Shown: positions 1 to 8,436 of the stretch, piece by piece
Layout: each line of letters begins with the position of its first letter
How positions within the stretch are numbered: the first letter of the stretch is position 1
Assembly: GCF_003935895.2 (NCBI RefSeq)
Contig: NZ_CP054058.1
Location: forward strand, 4,011,177 to 4,075,176
From: Scandinavium goeteborgense
GTDB lineage: Bacteria > Pseudomonadota > Gammaproteobacteria > Enterobacterales > Enterobacteriaceae
Length of the DNA: 64,000 nucleotides
Reading direction: 5' to 3'
Translations under genes and position numbers: made by a program
Notes under the pieces: generated by a model
Seen by the model: the letters and a program-made list of their open reading frames with translations, nothing else
Databases searched by the model: none
What the model was told of the DNA's origin: nothing

Positions 1-1002
1 ATGCAACCTTGGTTACAACACAATTTTTCTAATCCCTCAGCAGCTCATTCTTACGGTAAAAAAGCTTATGATGCTATTGAAGGTGCCAGGGCTATTATTG
101 CAGATAAGATTGGAGCTATGCCTAGTGAAATTATTTTTACAAGTGGTGCAAGCGAGGCCAACAATCTTGCAATAAAAGGCATTGCGTTTAAGTATATTGA
201 ACAAAAAGGTCATATCATTACATCTTCAATTGAGCATAAATGCATTCTTAATTGCTGTGCATTTCTCGAAAAAATAGGTTTTGAGGTGACTTATATAAAA
301 CCAAACAATGATGGTTTAATAAGTATAGAGTCAGTTTTCGAGGCTATTCAACCAAATACAATTCTTATTTCTATTCACCATGTTAATAATGAGCTTGGTT
401 GCATCCAGCCTATAGCCGACATTGGTCACATTGCTTTTGACAATAATATTCTTTTTCATACTGACGCTGCTCAGAGCTTTTGTAAGTTAGATATTGATGT
501 TGATACTATGAACCTTGATATGTTCTCTTTATCTGGTCATAAAATATTCGGCCCAAAAGGTATAGGTGCGCTTTATATTCGAGATTCTCGAGAGTCAGGA
601 CTAATACCTTTGATCCATGGGGGCGGACAAGAACTAGGTCTGCGTGGAGGAACATATCCTACTCCTCTTATAGTAGGTTTAGGTGCGGCTGTGGAAAATT
701 TCCCTAAAACTCCAAACCAGCTACAATATGAATTTGAGAAAAGTATTGCACGCTATACTTTCTTGAGAAATGGTGGGACTAATGTAGTTCCAACGATTTG
801 GAATATAACATTTAACAATGATGATGAAGTTAAACGCTTTACACATAATCAATCGTGGTTGATATCTCAAGGCTCAGCATGCAATGCCATGTCTAATATA
901 CCGTCTCATGTGCTAACCTCAATCGGCTTCGATGAAGAAAAAGCCAGAAGAACTTTTAGAATCAGTCTTCCACCATATCATATCAACGACGAACTATCGT
1001 GA
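1..1002 (+). CDS. dndA: DndA-like cysteine desulfurase, 5'-partial
   Basis: PLP-dependent cysteine desulfurase of the NifS/IscS/DndA type, which takes sulfur from L-cysteine; beside a Dnd-associated gene its likely job is to supply sulfur for DNA phosphorothioation. Visible: the TSGASEANN region near residue 48, the PLP-contacting HTDAAQ (Asp155), the Schiff-base lysine in SGHKIFGPKG (Lys181), HGGGQE near 207, and the catalytic Cys294 in QGSACN. The usual first ~25 residues, with the YLDxxATTP motif, are missing because the window begins inside the gene; the ATG at base 1 is probably an internal Met. The C-terminus is also short: only 39 residues follow the catalytic Cys, where relatives have about 60, and the last 20 nt overlap the end of the convergent gene. 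Base composition is AT-rich, unlike DNA right of leuX. The enzyme class is secure; the Dnd role is inferred from the neighbour. Confidence 0.8.
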   Translation: MQPWLQHNFSNPSAAHSYGKKAYDAIEGARAIIADKIGAMPSEIIFTSGASEANNLAIKGIAFKYIEQKGHIITSSIEHKCILNCCAFLEKIGFEVTYIKPNNDGLISIESVFEAIQPNTILISIHHVNNELGCIQPIADIGHIAFDNNILFHTDAAQSFCKLDIDVDTMNLDMFSLSGHKIFGPKGIGALYIRDSRESGLIPLIHGGGQELGLRGGTYPTPLIVGLGAAVENFPKTPNQLQYEFEKSIARYTFLRNGGTNVVPTIWNITFNNDDEVKRFTHNQSWLISQGSACNAMSNIPSHVLTSIGFDEEKARRTFRISLPPYHINDELS

Positions 1003-3001
1003 ACCCTTTTACCTTTTTTTCCGAAATGTTTAGTAAGTCATCATACTCATGCCTATTAAAAATAACTTCCTCTTTATCATTTATATTTAAGAGCTTTGAC
1101 AGTTTTCTATTGAAGCTCATTTGTCTCTCATAATCCTTATGTTTGCTATCTATCAAGAGATGCTTATTCAATAGCGGAGGCCTTTTACTTTCCTCTGTAT
1201 AATCGAAGAAATCTATATCCTGATCGGCCATTTTAATTTTAACCCTCTCAGTTAAGAAGGGTACTGATTTTCGAAAATCATCATATGCTGTTAATGTTAA
1301 TTTACCGGAAGTTATATGTATTTTAATAAGATCAATATGTTCATCTAAATCACCATATATTTGCAAGCCAGCCCCAACATATACTCTAAGTAGTAGAGGT
1401 AATTCATTTAAGTAGTCTCGATGTAAAATCAATGAATGACCTTTATTTAATAAACTTGCGGGTAGTATTGAGTGTGCCTTTTCACACTGCTCTCTTATCA
1501 ACAGAGTATCAGCAATCGAGAATAATAAATTCTCAGCAAATTTTATTGCTATATGATAATCATTAAAAAAGCCTTTTATGTCTCTCTTAAGTGCTTCTGG
1601 TTGTCGACTGTAGGTTTTCCTTTTACCAAACAGTTCCATCGAAAAATATAACAAGAGATCTTCTTTCCTTCGAGTTTCGGCTTGCTCAAATTCGGTTGTG
1701 TTATAAATCTCACGGATCACAGAGAAAGTTTTTTTATGCGAGCCAATCAGTTCTTTTATTTTTTCTGACTGCTGAAATTCATCTTTAAGTGGGATGCGCC
1801 CTAGTATTAAGCATTTTTTCCAAAATGAGTCGAAAACATCTTTGTTCTTTAAAACGATCAGGTCGGTATGTTTTTTATTACTTAAAGGCTCTGCGGATGT
1901 AAGTTGCTGCCATTTATAAATTCTTTTATATTTATTTTGCAGATATAGTTGCTCTTCAATTTTGTCTTTAAACACATAAAAAATGCCAGGAGCCACTGAT
2001 ATGACATCTTCCTGTAAATTCCTTTCAATGTATGCCTTAATTTCAGATTGCTGATAATATTTTTGGAACGTATTACGAGAAGTTATAACACCATCTTTAT
2101 ATGATTTAAATTTAGCAATGTATTTATCATTTGCTAACATAACCGAAACAATAAGGAATTTATTTGCCAATTCCCATGCATCTAATAAAGCCTCTAATCT
2201 CTCATCTTGGTTTTCTATCACATTCAAGACAAACCCTAAGTTTATAATATCTGAGTTTATTTTATCACTGTCTGGGCGATAATTAGGATCCCATCCTAAT
2301 GCATCTAACCCATGAGCTTCTAATTCTCTTAGATCATCACCTCGGCCACATCCATAGTCAAATATTGAATATCCTCCATCAAGATAGCCATTTTTCACAA
2401 GTGTTTTCATCGGGGCAGAAAGCTCATATCTGACGAGTGCAGTCTTATGTCTATCAATATCTAGCTGCTTGTTTTCAATTAAATTCTCGCGGCGAAACAA
2501 ACGACCATCTGATAATTCATATCCATAAGCATTAATTATCCCCTCCCATGAGCGTTTAAAACCAATCAATCGACTATTTGTATACAATCCAGCATTTTCG
2601 CCCTCTTTTGTAATTGACTTGAAATGTTCGTAGTAATCATTTTCTTTCAAGACCATTGTTTCTTTACGGTGCAATATTGGAGGATTATCAGAGTCTTCGT
2701 ACTTAGTTAATTTATGGCTTAGCTTAGACAAATCAACATTCAAACTTTGTTTAAGTGCGGGGTATGAATCTGTGTAAAAAGCAGGATAGTTCAACAGGGA
2801 TAAACGAAATTCTTTTTTAAATAGTTTAACCAAATTCCAATCACTAGATTCTAATCTAACAGCTTTTGCCACTGCAGCTATAAACTGCGTTAATACATCA
2901 GGCAATGCGCTAAATGCATCAAAATGAATATAAATAGCATCTGGCAATTGTTTTCCAGTTTTAATTTGAGACACGAGTTTTAGATATAATTCCTCATTCA
3001 T
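983..3001 (-). CDS. DNA phosphorothioation-associated putative methyltransferase
   Basis: A 672-residue protein matching my recollection of the Dnd-associated putative methyltransferase family (TIGR04096-type), whose members sit in or beside dnd clusters; the biochemical role is not established. A class I SAM-methyltransferase motif is visible: DYGCGRGDD at 215-223 (motif I), GWDPN at 236-240, then INLGFVLNVIE, a typical motif IV region. The N-terminal 120 residues and the long C-terminal half resemble no domain I can name. Start ATG at 3001 is preceded by GAAAGG at suitable spacing and by a sigma-70 promoter (3057-3085). It converges on the desulfurase gene with a 20-nt overlap of the ends. 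The composition is AT-rich, consistent with horizontally acquired DNA. Possibly it modifies DNA or limits self-damage, but that is speculation. Confidence 0.75.
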   Translation of the reverse strand: MNEELYLKLVSQIKTGKQLPDAIYIHFDAFSALPDVLTQFIAAVAKAVRLESSDWNLVKLFKKEFRLSLLNYPAFYTDSYPALKQSLNVDLSKLSHKLTKYEDSDNPPILHRKETMVLKENDYYEHFKSITKEGENAGLYTNSRLIGFKRSWEGIINAYGYELSDGRLFRRENLIENKQLDIDRHKTALVRYELSAPMKTLVKNGYLDGGYSIFDYGCGRGDDLRELEAHGLDALGWDPNYRPDSDKINSDIINLGFVLNVIENQDERLEALLDAWELANKFLIVSVMLANDKYIAKFKSYKDGVITSRNTFQKYYQQSEIKAYIERNLQEDVISVAPGIFYVFKDKIEEQLYLQNKYKRIYKWQQLTSAEPLSNKKHTDLIVLKNKDVFDSFWKKCLILGRIPLKDEFQQSEKIKELIGSHKKTFSVIREIYNTTEFEQAETRRKEDLLLYFSMELFGKRKTYSRQPEALKRDIKGFFNDYHIAIKFAENLLFSIADTLLIREQCEKAHSILPASLLNKGHSLILHRDYLNELPLLLRVYVGAGLQIYGDLDEHIDLIKIHITSGKLTLTAYDDFRKSVPFLTERVKIKMADQDIDFFDYTEESKRPPLLNKHLLIDSKHKDYERQMSFNRKLSKLLNINDKEEVIFNRHEYDDLLNISEKKVKGFTIVRR

Positions 3002-3056
3002 AGCTTAACCTTTCAACATTTTCAATTATTTTTTAATCTAGTAATCATCTTCATAT

Positions 3057-3085
3057 TATATAAATGCCTTGTTAATGCTTGTCAA
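3057..3085 (-). promoter_or_regulatory. Sigma-70 promoter for the Dnd-associated gene
   Basis: On the minus strand TTGACA (3080-3085) is followed after 17 nt by TATATAAT (3055-3062). Both boxes are near consensus and lie about 55 bp before the ATG at 3001. Confidence 0.65.
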
Positions 3086-3411
3086 TGAGTCTAATCATTA
3101 CTAATCCTAACGCTGCTGTAACATACTGAGCACCATTACGGGTTTTAGAATGTAAAACCTCCCCTATTATCTTCGCTTTAGAAGCATCTTCTTTTCGATT
3201 GTTAAACTTTATAAGTTAACTAGATGAGCTCATCTACAGCCATCATGTTAGCGAGCTAGAAAGTACTCAGAGTAAGTACACGCTTTTTTGAATAACTTGA
3301 AGTTAGTACTATTTTCAGAGCTATACAGTACAACTGAGTCAACGGAGAAAAGCCAATTTTCGATTGATTTGAATATTGGTAGGAGGCTTAGGAGAACCAA
3401 ATTCCAGGCAC

Positions 3412-3434
3412 AAAAAAAGCCGCTCGTGAGCGAC
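3412..3434 (-). terminator. leuX rho-independent terminator
   Basis: On the minus strand GTCGCT / CACG loop / AGCGGC forms a 6-bp stem (3419-3434, one T-G pair) directly followed by seven T residues (3412-3418). It lies 17 nt past the CCA end of leuX. Confidence 0.8.
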
Positions 3435-3451
3435 TTGATTTGCATATCGAA

Positions 3452-3536
3452 TGGTGCCGAAGGCCGGACTCGAACCGGCACGTATTTCTACGGTTGATTT
3501 TGAATCAACTGCGTCTACCGATTTCGCCACTCCGGC
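3452..3536 (-). tRNA. leuX: tRNA-Leu(CAA), leuX
   Basis: An 85-nt class II tRNA with a long variable arm and encoded CCA. The anticodon stem GTTGA/TCAAC encloses loop TTCAAAA, giving anticodon CAA (UUG codons). The T arm is GCCGG-TTCGAGT-CCGGC, ending CTTCGGC-ACCA. The acceptor 5' strand is GCCGGAG, so position 5 pairs with 68 as G-U; in E. coli leuX it is GCCGAAG with perfect pairing to CTTCGGC. The gene is a classic enterobacterial integration hot spot and here marks the right border of the AT-rich island. The mismatch suggests that the 3' end was replaced by the island's att copy. Confidence 0.96.
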
Positions 3537-3565
3537 ACGGAAGGGATATGCTGATAGCGGGTGCG

Positions 3566-3593
3566 ATTATACCTGTCACACCGTACCTTGCAA
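3566..3593 (-). promoter_or_regulatory. leuX promoter
   Basis: On the minus strand TTGCAA (3588-3593), 16-nt spacer, then a perfect TATAAT (3566-3571), 30 bp before the tRNA 5' end. Confidence 0.75.
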
Positions 3594-3743
3594 GCGGCGT
3601 GTCGGGCTACCTCCGCTAAGTGTTGAAATTTTCAGCAAGTTACACCCCACCCTACACTCAGACCATTCCCGCCCCCTTATGCTAAGCACCACCCATCCCC
3701 ATGCTCTACACTTCCAGTTCAACGCCATAAGAGGGGAAGTGCG

Positions 3744-4763
3744 ATGTCCATTATAAAAAGCTACGCCGCGAAGCAGGCGGGTGCCGATCTGGAAGTGTGG
3801 GAATACGATGCCGGTGAGCTGAAGCCGGAAGATGTGGAAGTCCAGGTGGATTACTGCGGCATTTGCCATTCCGACCTGTCGATGATCGACAATGAATGGG
3901 GCATGTCGAGCTATCCGCTGGTTGCGGGCCACGAAATCATTGGTCGCGTCGCTGCATTGGGCGAAGCGGCGCAGAACAAAGGCCTGAAAGTGGGCCAGCG
4001 CGTGGGCGTGGGCTGGACGGCGCGCAGCTGCGGGCATTGCGATGCCTGCATCAGCGGCAATCAGATCAACTGCCTCGAAGGCTCTTTACCGACCATCATG
4101 AACCGCGGTGGTTTCGCCGATAAACTTCGCGCCGACTGGCAATGGGTTATCCCGCTGCCGGAAAGCATCGATATTGAAACCGCAGGCCCACTGCTGTGCG
4201 GCGGTATTACGGTCTTTAAACCGCTGCTGCTCAATAACGTGACCGCCACCAGCCGCGTTGGGGTGATTGGTATCGGCGGCCTGGGGCATATTGCCATTAA
4301 GCTGCTGCACGCGATGGGCGCGGAAGTGACGGCGTTTAGCTCCAATCCGGCGAAAGAGAAAGAAGTGCTGGAAATGGGTGCTGACCGCGTGGTGAACAGC
4401 CGCGACCCGGAAGCGCTGAAAACGTTAGCCGGGCAGTTTGACCTGATCATTAACACCGTGAGCGTGGATCTCGACTGGCAGCCGTACTTCGAAGCGCTGG
4501 CCTACGGCGGGAACTTCCATACCGTCGGCGCGGTGATGAAACCGTTGCAGGTCCCGGCCTTTACGCTGATTGGCGGCGACCGCAGCATTTCGGGTTCCGC
4601 TACCGGTAACCCGGCGGAACTGCGCAAGCTGATGAAGTTTGCAGGTCGCACCAAAGTGGCGCCGACCACCGAGATGTTCCCGATGTCGCAAATCAACGAC
4701 GCGTTGAAGCATGTGCGTGAGGGCAAAGCCCGTTATCGCGTGGTGTTGAAAGCGGATTTTTAA
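3744..4763 (+). CDS. ahr: NADPH-dependent aldehyde reductase Ahr (YjgB)
   Basis: Zinc-dependent medium-chain dehydrogenase/reductase that reduces a broad range of aldehydes to alcohols in the cytosol. It is 339 residues, the same length as E. coli Ahr/YjgB. Visible: catalytic-zinc ligands Cys38 (YCGICHSD) and His63-Glu64 (AGHE); four structural-zinc cysteines at 96, 99, 102 and 110; and a Rossmann GIGGLGH motif near 175 for NADPH. ATG at 3744 follows GAGGGGAAG. It is the first chromosomal gene beside leuX, as in E. coli. A palindromic repeat follows the stop, and GAGGGCATC/GATGCCCTC at 4771-4792 could act as a weak end-of-transcript hairpin. Confidence 0.95.
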   Translation: MSIIKSYAAKQAGADLEVWEYDAGELKPEDVEVQVDYCGICHSDLSMIDNEWGMSSYPLVAGHEIIGRVAALGEAAQNKGLKVGQRVGVGWTARSCGHCDACISGNQINCLEGSLPTIMNRGGFADKLRADWQWVIPLPESIDIETAGPLLCGGITVFKPLLLNNVTATSRVGVIGIGGLGHIAIKLLHAMGAEVTAFSSNPAKEKEVLEMGADRVVNSRDPEALKTLAGQFDLIINTVSVDLDWQPYFEALAYGGNFHTVGAVMKPLQVPAFTLIGGDRSISGSATGNPAELRKLMKFAGRTKVAPTTEMFPMSQINDALKHVREGKARYRVVLKADF

Positions 4764-4770
4764 TATGAGT

Positions 4771-4856
4771 GAGGGCATCGTGTGATGCCCTCTCCCCGGC
4801 CCTCTCCCACAGGGAGAGGGAGAAAACAAAGCCCTCTCCCGCAGGGAGAGAGAAGA
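4771..4856. repeat. Palindromic intergenic repeat (CCCTCTCCC family)
   Basis: This contains a perfect hairpin GAGGGCATC-GTGT-GATGCCCTC (4771-4792), then two palindromes of the CCCTCTCCC/GGGAGAGGG type. The same family recurs at six other intergenic positions in the window. It separates convergent ahr and dhaK, so it may serve both transcripts as a terminator-like structure; it lacks a clear T-run. Confidence 0.8.
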
Positions 4857-4870
4857 TCAATGCGTCTTCA

Positions 4871-6508
4871 TTATTTAACCAACGCCGCAAACACTTCCGC
4901 GACGGCCACCGCTCCCGGGTCGGTGACGCCTTCCAGATTCTCTTTATTCACATACGATGAGCGCCCTGCTCCCGCCTTTTGCATTTTGGCGGTGCTTTCT
5001 GCGCCCGTTTGGGCCGCGCTGACAGCGGCTTGCATGTTCTGATCGCGCAAGCTCTCGAGCGCCGGTTGCAGCGCGTCGATCAGCGTCCTGTCACCGAGAT
5101 CGGCCCCGCCATACTGTTTCATCTGTTGCAGGCCGATTATCAGCGCGTCCGGGAGTTTTTTGCCGTCATGCACGGCCTGCCCGGCGGCGGTGAAGAAGAT
5201 AGACATCAATACGCCGCTGGAGCCGCCCATCACCGTCGCCAGCCGTTCGCCAATGACCTGCAATAGCTGCGCGCTGTCGTTCAGCGGCAGTTTGCCCGCG
5301 TTCAGCTGTTCGGCGATATCCCGCGCGCCTTCGGCAAACGTCGAGCCGGTATCGCCGTCGCCCACTTTGGCATCCAGCGCGTTGAGACGGCTTTCCAGAT
5401 CGATTAGCGTCTGCGTGGCGGCCAGCAGAATCGCGTTCACCTGCGGATTGTCAGACGGCGTGGCTTCTACGCTGTCATGAATTTTGTCGTGCGCGACGGT
5501 TTTGAGCGGCGCGAACGCCACCGGTTTTTGCCAGCCGAGGGTCTCGACGTCAGCCTTTAGCGCCTGTTCAAACTCTGGCGTCAGCGTCAGCAGCGAGAGC
5601 GAAAAGCCCTTCATGTCGAGCGAACTGACCAGCGTCGCAGGGCCAATCAGCCAGCGAATCTGGTTCTTCAACGCGGAATGGGCCAGCTCTTTGGTCAGCA
5701 GCGCCATCTCCAGCGCCGACACGCCGCCCAGGTTGTTGATCAGCACCGCCACTTTGCCGTCGCCGACTTTCGCCTGCAGCGGTTGCACCAGCGTCTCGAT
5801 GAGCTTTTTGCTGTTATGGCTGTCGACCACGGACGCGCCCGGCTCACCGTGAATCCCCAACCCAAGCTCAACGTGGCCAGGTTTGATGCGCCCCTCTTCG
5901 TCATCGCTGCCCGGCAGATTACAGCTCTCCATTGCCACGCCGAGGCTGAACACGCTGTCACAGGCCTGTTGCGCGATGTGGCGTACTTCGCTGAGGGTTT
6001 TGCCCTGCTCGGCGGCGTAGCCTGCGATTTTATGCACCAGCGCCGTGCCCGCGATGCCGCGTGGCTGTTTGTTGTCCGGCAGTGCGATGTCGTCGGCGAC
6101 GATGACCATCTCGACTTTCAAGCCGTGGCGTTTGGCTTTCTCCGCTGCCAGGCCGAAGTTCAGGCGATCGCCGGTGTAGTTTTTGACGATCAACAGACAG
6201 CCGCTTTCGCCGGTTACCGCCACGATGGCGTTAAGAACCGCATCCACGCTCGGCGAGGCGAACAGGTCGCCGCATACCGCGGCGGTGAGCATCCCTTTGC
6301 CGACAAACCCGGCATGGGCCGGTTCGTGGCCGGAGCCACCACCGGAAATGACCGCCACGCGGCTTTTATCCCAGTCGCCACGGGCAATCACCCGAATGGC
6401 GGGGTCGATATCCAGGCGCACCAGGTTGCCGTGCGGGGCGGATAACACGATGCCTTCGATGGCGTCGTTGACCAGCTGTTTGCGGTCATTAAAGAAGAAT
6501 CTGGACAT
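4871..6508 (-). CDS. dhaK: Single-chain ATP-dependent dihydroxyacetone kinase
   Basis: Phosphorylates dihydroxyacetone (and glyceraldehyde) with ATP, feeding glycerol-derived trioses to glycolysis. At 545 residues it matches the fused Citrobacter freundii-type kinase rather than the split DhaK/DhaL/DhaM PTS form of E. coli. The N-terminal DAK1 (K) domain has SGGGSGHEPAHAGFVG at 55-70 and the substrate-binding His220 in GIHGEPGA. The C-terminal DAK2 (L) domain has ALDAKVGDGDTGSTF, the ATP/Mg aspartate cluster, and MGGSSGVLMSIFF. Start at 6508 is chosen because MSRFFFN matches the family N-terminus and has AGGAG upstream; a longer frame to 6604 is non-homologous. E. coli K-12 has the idn operon in this interval instead. 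No dha regulator or glycerol dehydrogenase gene is adjacent. Confidence 0.93.
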   Translation of the reverse strand: MSRFFFNDRKQLVNDAIEGIVLSAPHGNLVRLDIDPAIRVIARGDWDKSRVAVISGGGSGHEPAHAGFVGKGMLTAAVCGDLFASPSVDAVLNAIVAVTGESGCLLIVKNYTGDRLNFGLAAEKAKRHGLKVEMVIVADDIALPDNKQPRGIAGTALVHKIAGYAAEQGKTLSEVRHIAQQACDSVFSLGVAMESCNLPGSDDEEGRIKPGHVELGLGIHGEPGASVVDSHNSKKLIETLVQPLQAKVGDGKVAVLINNLGGVSALEMALLTKELAHSALKNQIRWLIGPATLVSSLDMKGFSLSLLTLTPEFEQALKADVETLGWQKPVAFAPLKTVAHDKIHDSVEATPSDNPQVNAILLAATQTLIDLESRLNALDAKVGDGDTGSTFAEGARDIAEQLNAGKLPLNDSAQLLQVIGERLATVMGGSSGVLMSIFFTAAGQAVHDGKKLPDALIIGLQQMKQYGGADLGDRTLIDALQPALESLRDQNMQAAVSAAQTGAESTAKMQKAGAGRSSYVNKENLEGVTDPGAVAVAEVFAALVK

Positions 6509-6656
6509 GGCTTTCCACTCCTGTGAAACGTTCTTGGTAAACGAATAGAAAAAGCATAGTCGGCACTGCGTATTACGCCGCAAAGTCGAAAACTGACTGG
6601 GCATTTTTTCCCCGGCTTTGACCTATACTCGACGCAGGAGAAACGGAGGAAACATC

Positions 6657-8159
6657 ATGAGCTCACCCCTGCTGATTGCCCGAACGACGGAACAACAACT
6701 GACTTTACTGCCCGGAATGGCCAACCGCCATGGGTTGATTACCGGTGCGACGGGGACGGGGAAAACCGTCACTCTGCAAAAAATGGCCGAGTCGTTTTCA
6801 GAGATTGGCGTGCCAGTATTTATGGCCGATGTTAAAGGTGACCTAACCGGTGTCGCTCAGGATGGTCAGGCCTCTGAGAAGCTACTGGAAAGGTTAAAAA
6901 AAATCGGGGTGACCGATTGGCAACCGCACGGTAATCCGGTGGTGGTGTGGGATATCTTCGGCGAGAAAGGGCATCCCGTTCGCGCCACGGTGTCAGACCT
7001 TGGGCCGTTGCTGCTCGCGCGCCTGCTCAATCTGAATGAAGTGCAGTCGGGCGTGCTGAATATTATCTTCCGTATCGCCGACGATCAGGGCCTGCTGCTG
7101 CTCGATTTTAAAGACCTGCGCGCCATCACACAGTACATCGGCGATAACGCCAAATCGTTCCAGAATCAGTACGGGAATATCAGCGGTGGTTCGGTGGGGG
7201 CTATCCAGCGTGGGTTGTTGACCCTCGAGCAGCAGGGTGCGGAGCACTTCTTCGGCGAGCCGATGCTCGACATCAAAGACTGGATGCGGACCGACAGCAA
7301 CGGTAAAGGCGTGATCAACATTCTCAGCGCCGAAAAGCTCTACCAGATGCCGAAACTGTACGCAGCCAGCCTGCTGTGGATGCTGTCAGAACTGTACGAA
7401 CAGCTGCCGGAAGCGGGCGATTTAGAGAAACCGAAACTGGTGTTCTTCTTCGACGAAGCGCACCTGCTGTTCAGCGATGCGCCGCAGGTGCTGTTGGATA
7501 AAATCGAGCAGGTGATCCGCCTGATTCGCTCCAAAGCGGTCGGGGTGTATTTTGTCTCGCAAAACCCGTCGGACATTCCCGATAACGTGCTTGGTCAGCT
7601 TGGGAATCGTGTGCAACACGCCCTGCGCGCCTTTACGCCAAAAGATCAGAAGGCGGTGAAAACCGCAGCGCAAACCATGCGTGCTAACCCGGCATTCGAT
7701 ACCGAAAAAGCGATTCAGGAGCTCGGCACCGGCGAGGCGCTGGTGTCATTCCTTGACGAGAAAGGCAGCCCATCAGTGGTTGAACGTGCGATGGTGATTG
7801 CGCCTTGCTCGCGGATGGGGCCAGTGACCGATGATGAGCGCAATGAACTCATCAACAACTCGCCGCTGTACGGGAAATATGAAGATGCGGTCGATCGCGA
7901 ATCGGCGTTCGAGAAACTTCAACAAGGCGTTCAGGCGGCGACTGAACAACAGAATGCGCCTCCGGCGAAAGGAGCCTCGGCTGACGTTGACGACGGTATT
8001 CTTGGCGGGCTAAAGGATATTCTGTTTGGCACCACCGGGCCACGCGGCGGTAAACGCGACGGTGTGGTGCAGACGATGGCGAAGAGTGCCACCCGGCAGA
8101 TAACGAATCAGATAGTGCGCGGGATGTTGGGGAGTCTATTGGGGGGCAGGAAGCGATAG
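6657..8159 (+). CDS. yjgR: DUF853/HerA-like P-loop ATPase YjgR
   Basis: A 500-residue cytoplasmic ATPase, equal in length to E. coli YjgR; the biological role is unknown. The Walker A motif GATGTGKT lies at about 29-36, and a Walker B-like [12 protein letters not shown] lies mid-protein, the arrangement of HerA/VirB4/FtsK-type NTPases. The C-terminal ~80 residues are of low complexity, charged and glycine-rich ([11 protein letters not shown]). Start ATG at 6657 has a strong ACGGAGGAAAC ribosome site; an upstream in-frame start at 6618 adds a basic, non-conserved extension and is not used. It is transcribed divergently from dhaK. Function should not be assumed beyond ATP hydrolysis. Confidence 0.93.
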   Translation: MSSPLLIARTTEQQLTLLPGMANRHGLITGATGTGKTVTLQKMAESFSEIGVPVFMADVKGDLTGVAQDGQASEKLLERLKKIGVTDWQPHGNPVVVWDIFGEKGHPVRATVSDLGPLLLARLLNLNEVQSGVLNIIFRIADDQGLLLLDFKDLRAITQYIGDNAKSFQNQYGNISGGSVGAIQRGLLTLEQQGAEHFFGEPMLDIKDWMRTDSNGKGVINILSAEKLYQMPKLYAASLLWMLSELYEQLPEAGDLEKPKLVFFFDEAHLLFSDAPQVLLDKIEQVIRLIRSKAVGVYFVSQNPSDIPDNVLGQLGNRVQHALRAFTPKDQKAVKTAAQTMRANPAFDTEKAIQELGTGEALVSFLDEKGSPSVVERAMVIAPCSRMGPVTDDERNELINNSPLYGKYEDAVDRESAFEKLQQGVQAATEQQNAPPAKGASADVDDGILGGLKDILFGTTGPRGGKRDGVVQTMAKSATRQITNQIVRGMLGSLLGGRKR

Positions 8160-8165
8160 TTTGTG

Positions 8166-8425
8166 TTGCCCGGCGGCGCTACGCTTGCGCGGGCCTACGA
8201 ATAATGTAGGTCCGGCAAGCATTGTGCGTAATGTAGGCCCGGCAAACATTGTGCGTAATGTAGGCCCGGCAAGCATTGCGCGTAATATAGGCCCGGCAAG
8301 CATTGTGCGTAATGTAGGCCCGGCGAGCATTGTGCGTAATGTAGGCCCGGCAAGCATTGCGCGTAATATAGGCCCGGCAAGCATTGTGCGTAATGTAGGC
8401 CCGGCAAGCATCGCGCCGCCGGGCA
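8166..8425. repeat. REP array: 8 tandem 27-bp units
   Basis: A REP palindrome (8166-8200) leads into eight tandem units of 27 bp starting at 8206, 8233, 8260, 8287, 8314, 8341, 8368 and 8395, each of the form gtaggcccggcaagcattg + tgcgtaat with a few substitutions, and ends in the opposing REP arm. Units 3-5 and 6-8 share the same order of variants, giving an 81-bp higher-order duplication (8260-8340 and 8341-8421). It lies between convergent yjgR and lptG. Confidence 0.92.
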
Positions 8426-8436
8426 CGGCTTGTGAA

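Larger units (their letters stand above)
3002..3451. other. Island end next to leuX, no gene seen
   Basis: This AT-rich stretch lies between the Dnd-associated gene and the 3' end of leuX. It holds the promoter of the former and the terminator of the latter. Short ORFs at 3248-3497 run into the tRNA on either strand and have no plausible RBS or familiar sequence, so I do not call them. No integrase or integrase fragment is visible here, although islands at leuX often carry one next to the tRNA. The near-identical second att copy would lie outside the window. Confidence 0.6.

Noticed and set aside
3248-3530. Short overlapping ORFs around leuX
   Set aside because: They cross the tRNA gene and its terminator and have no ribosome sites.
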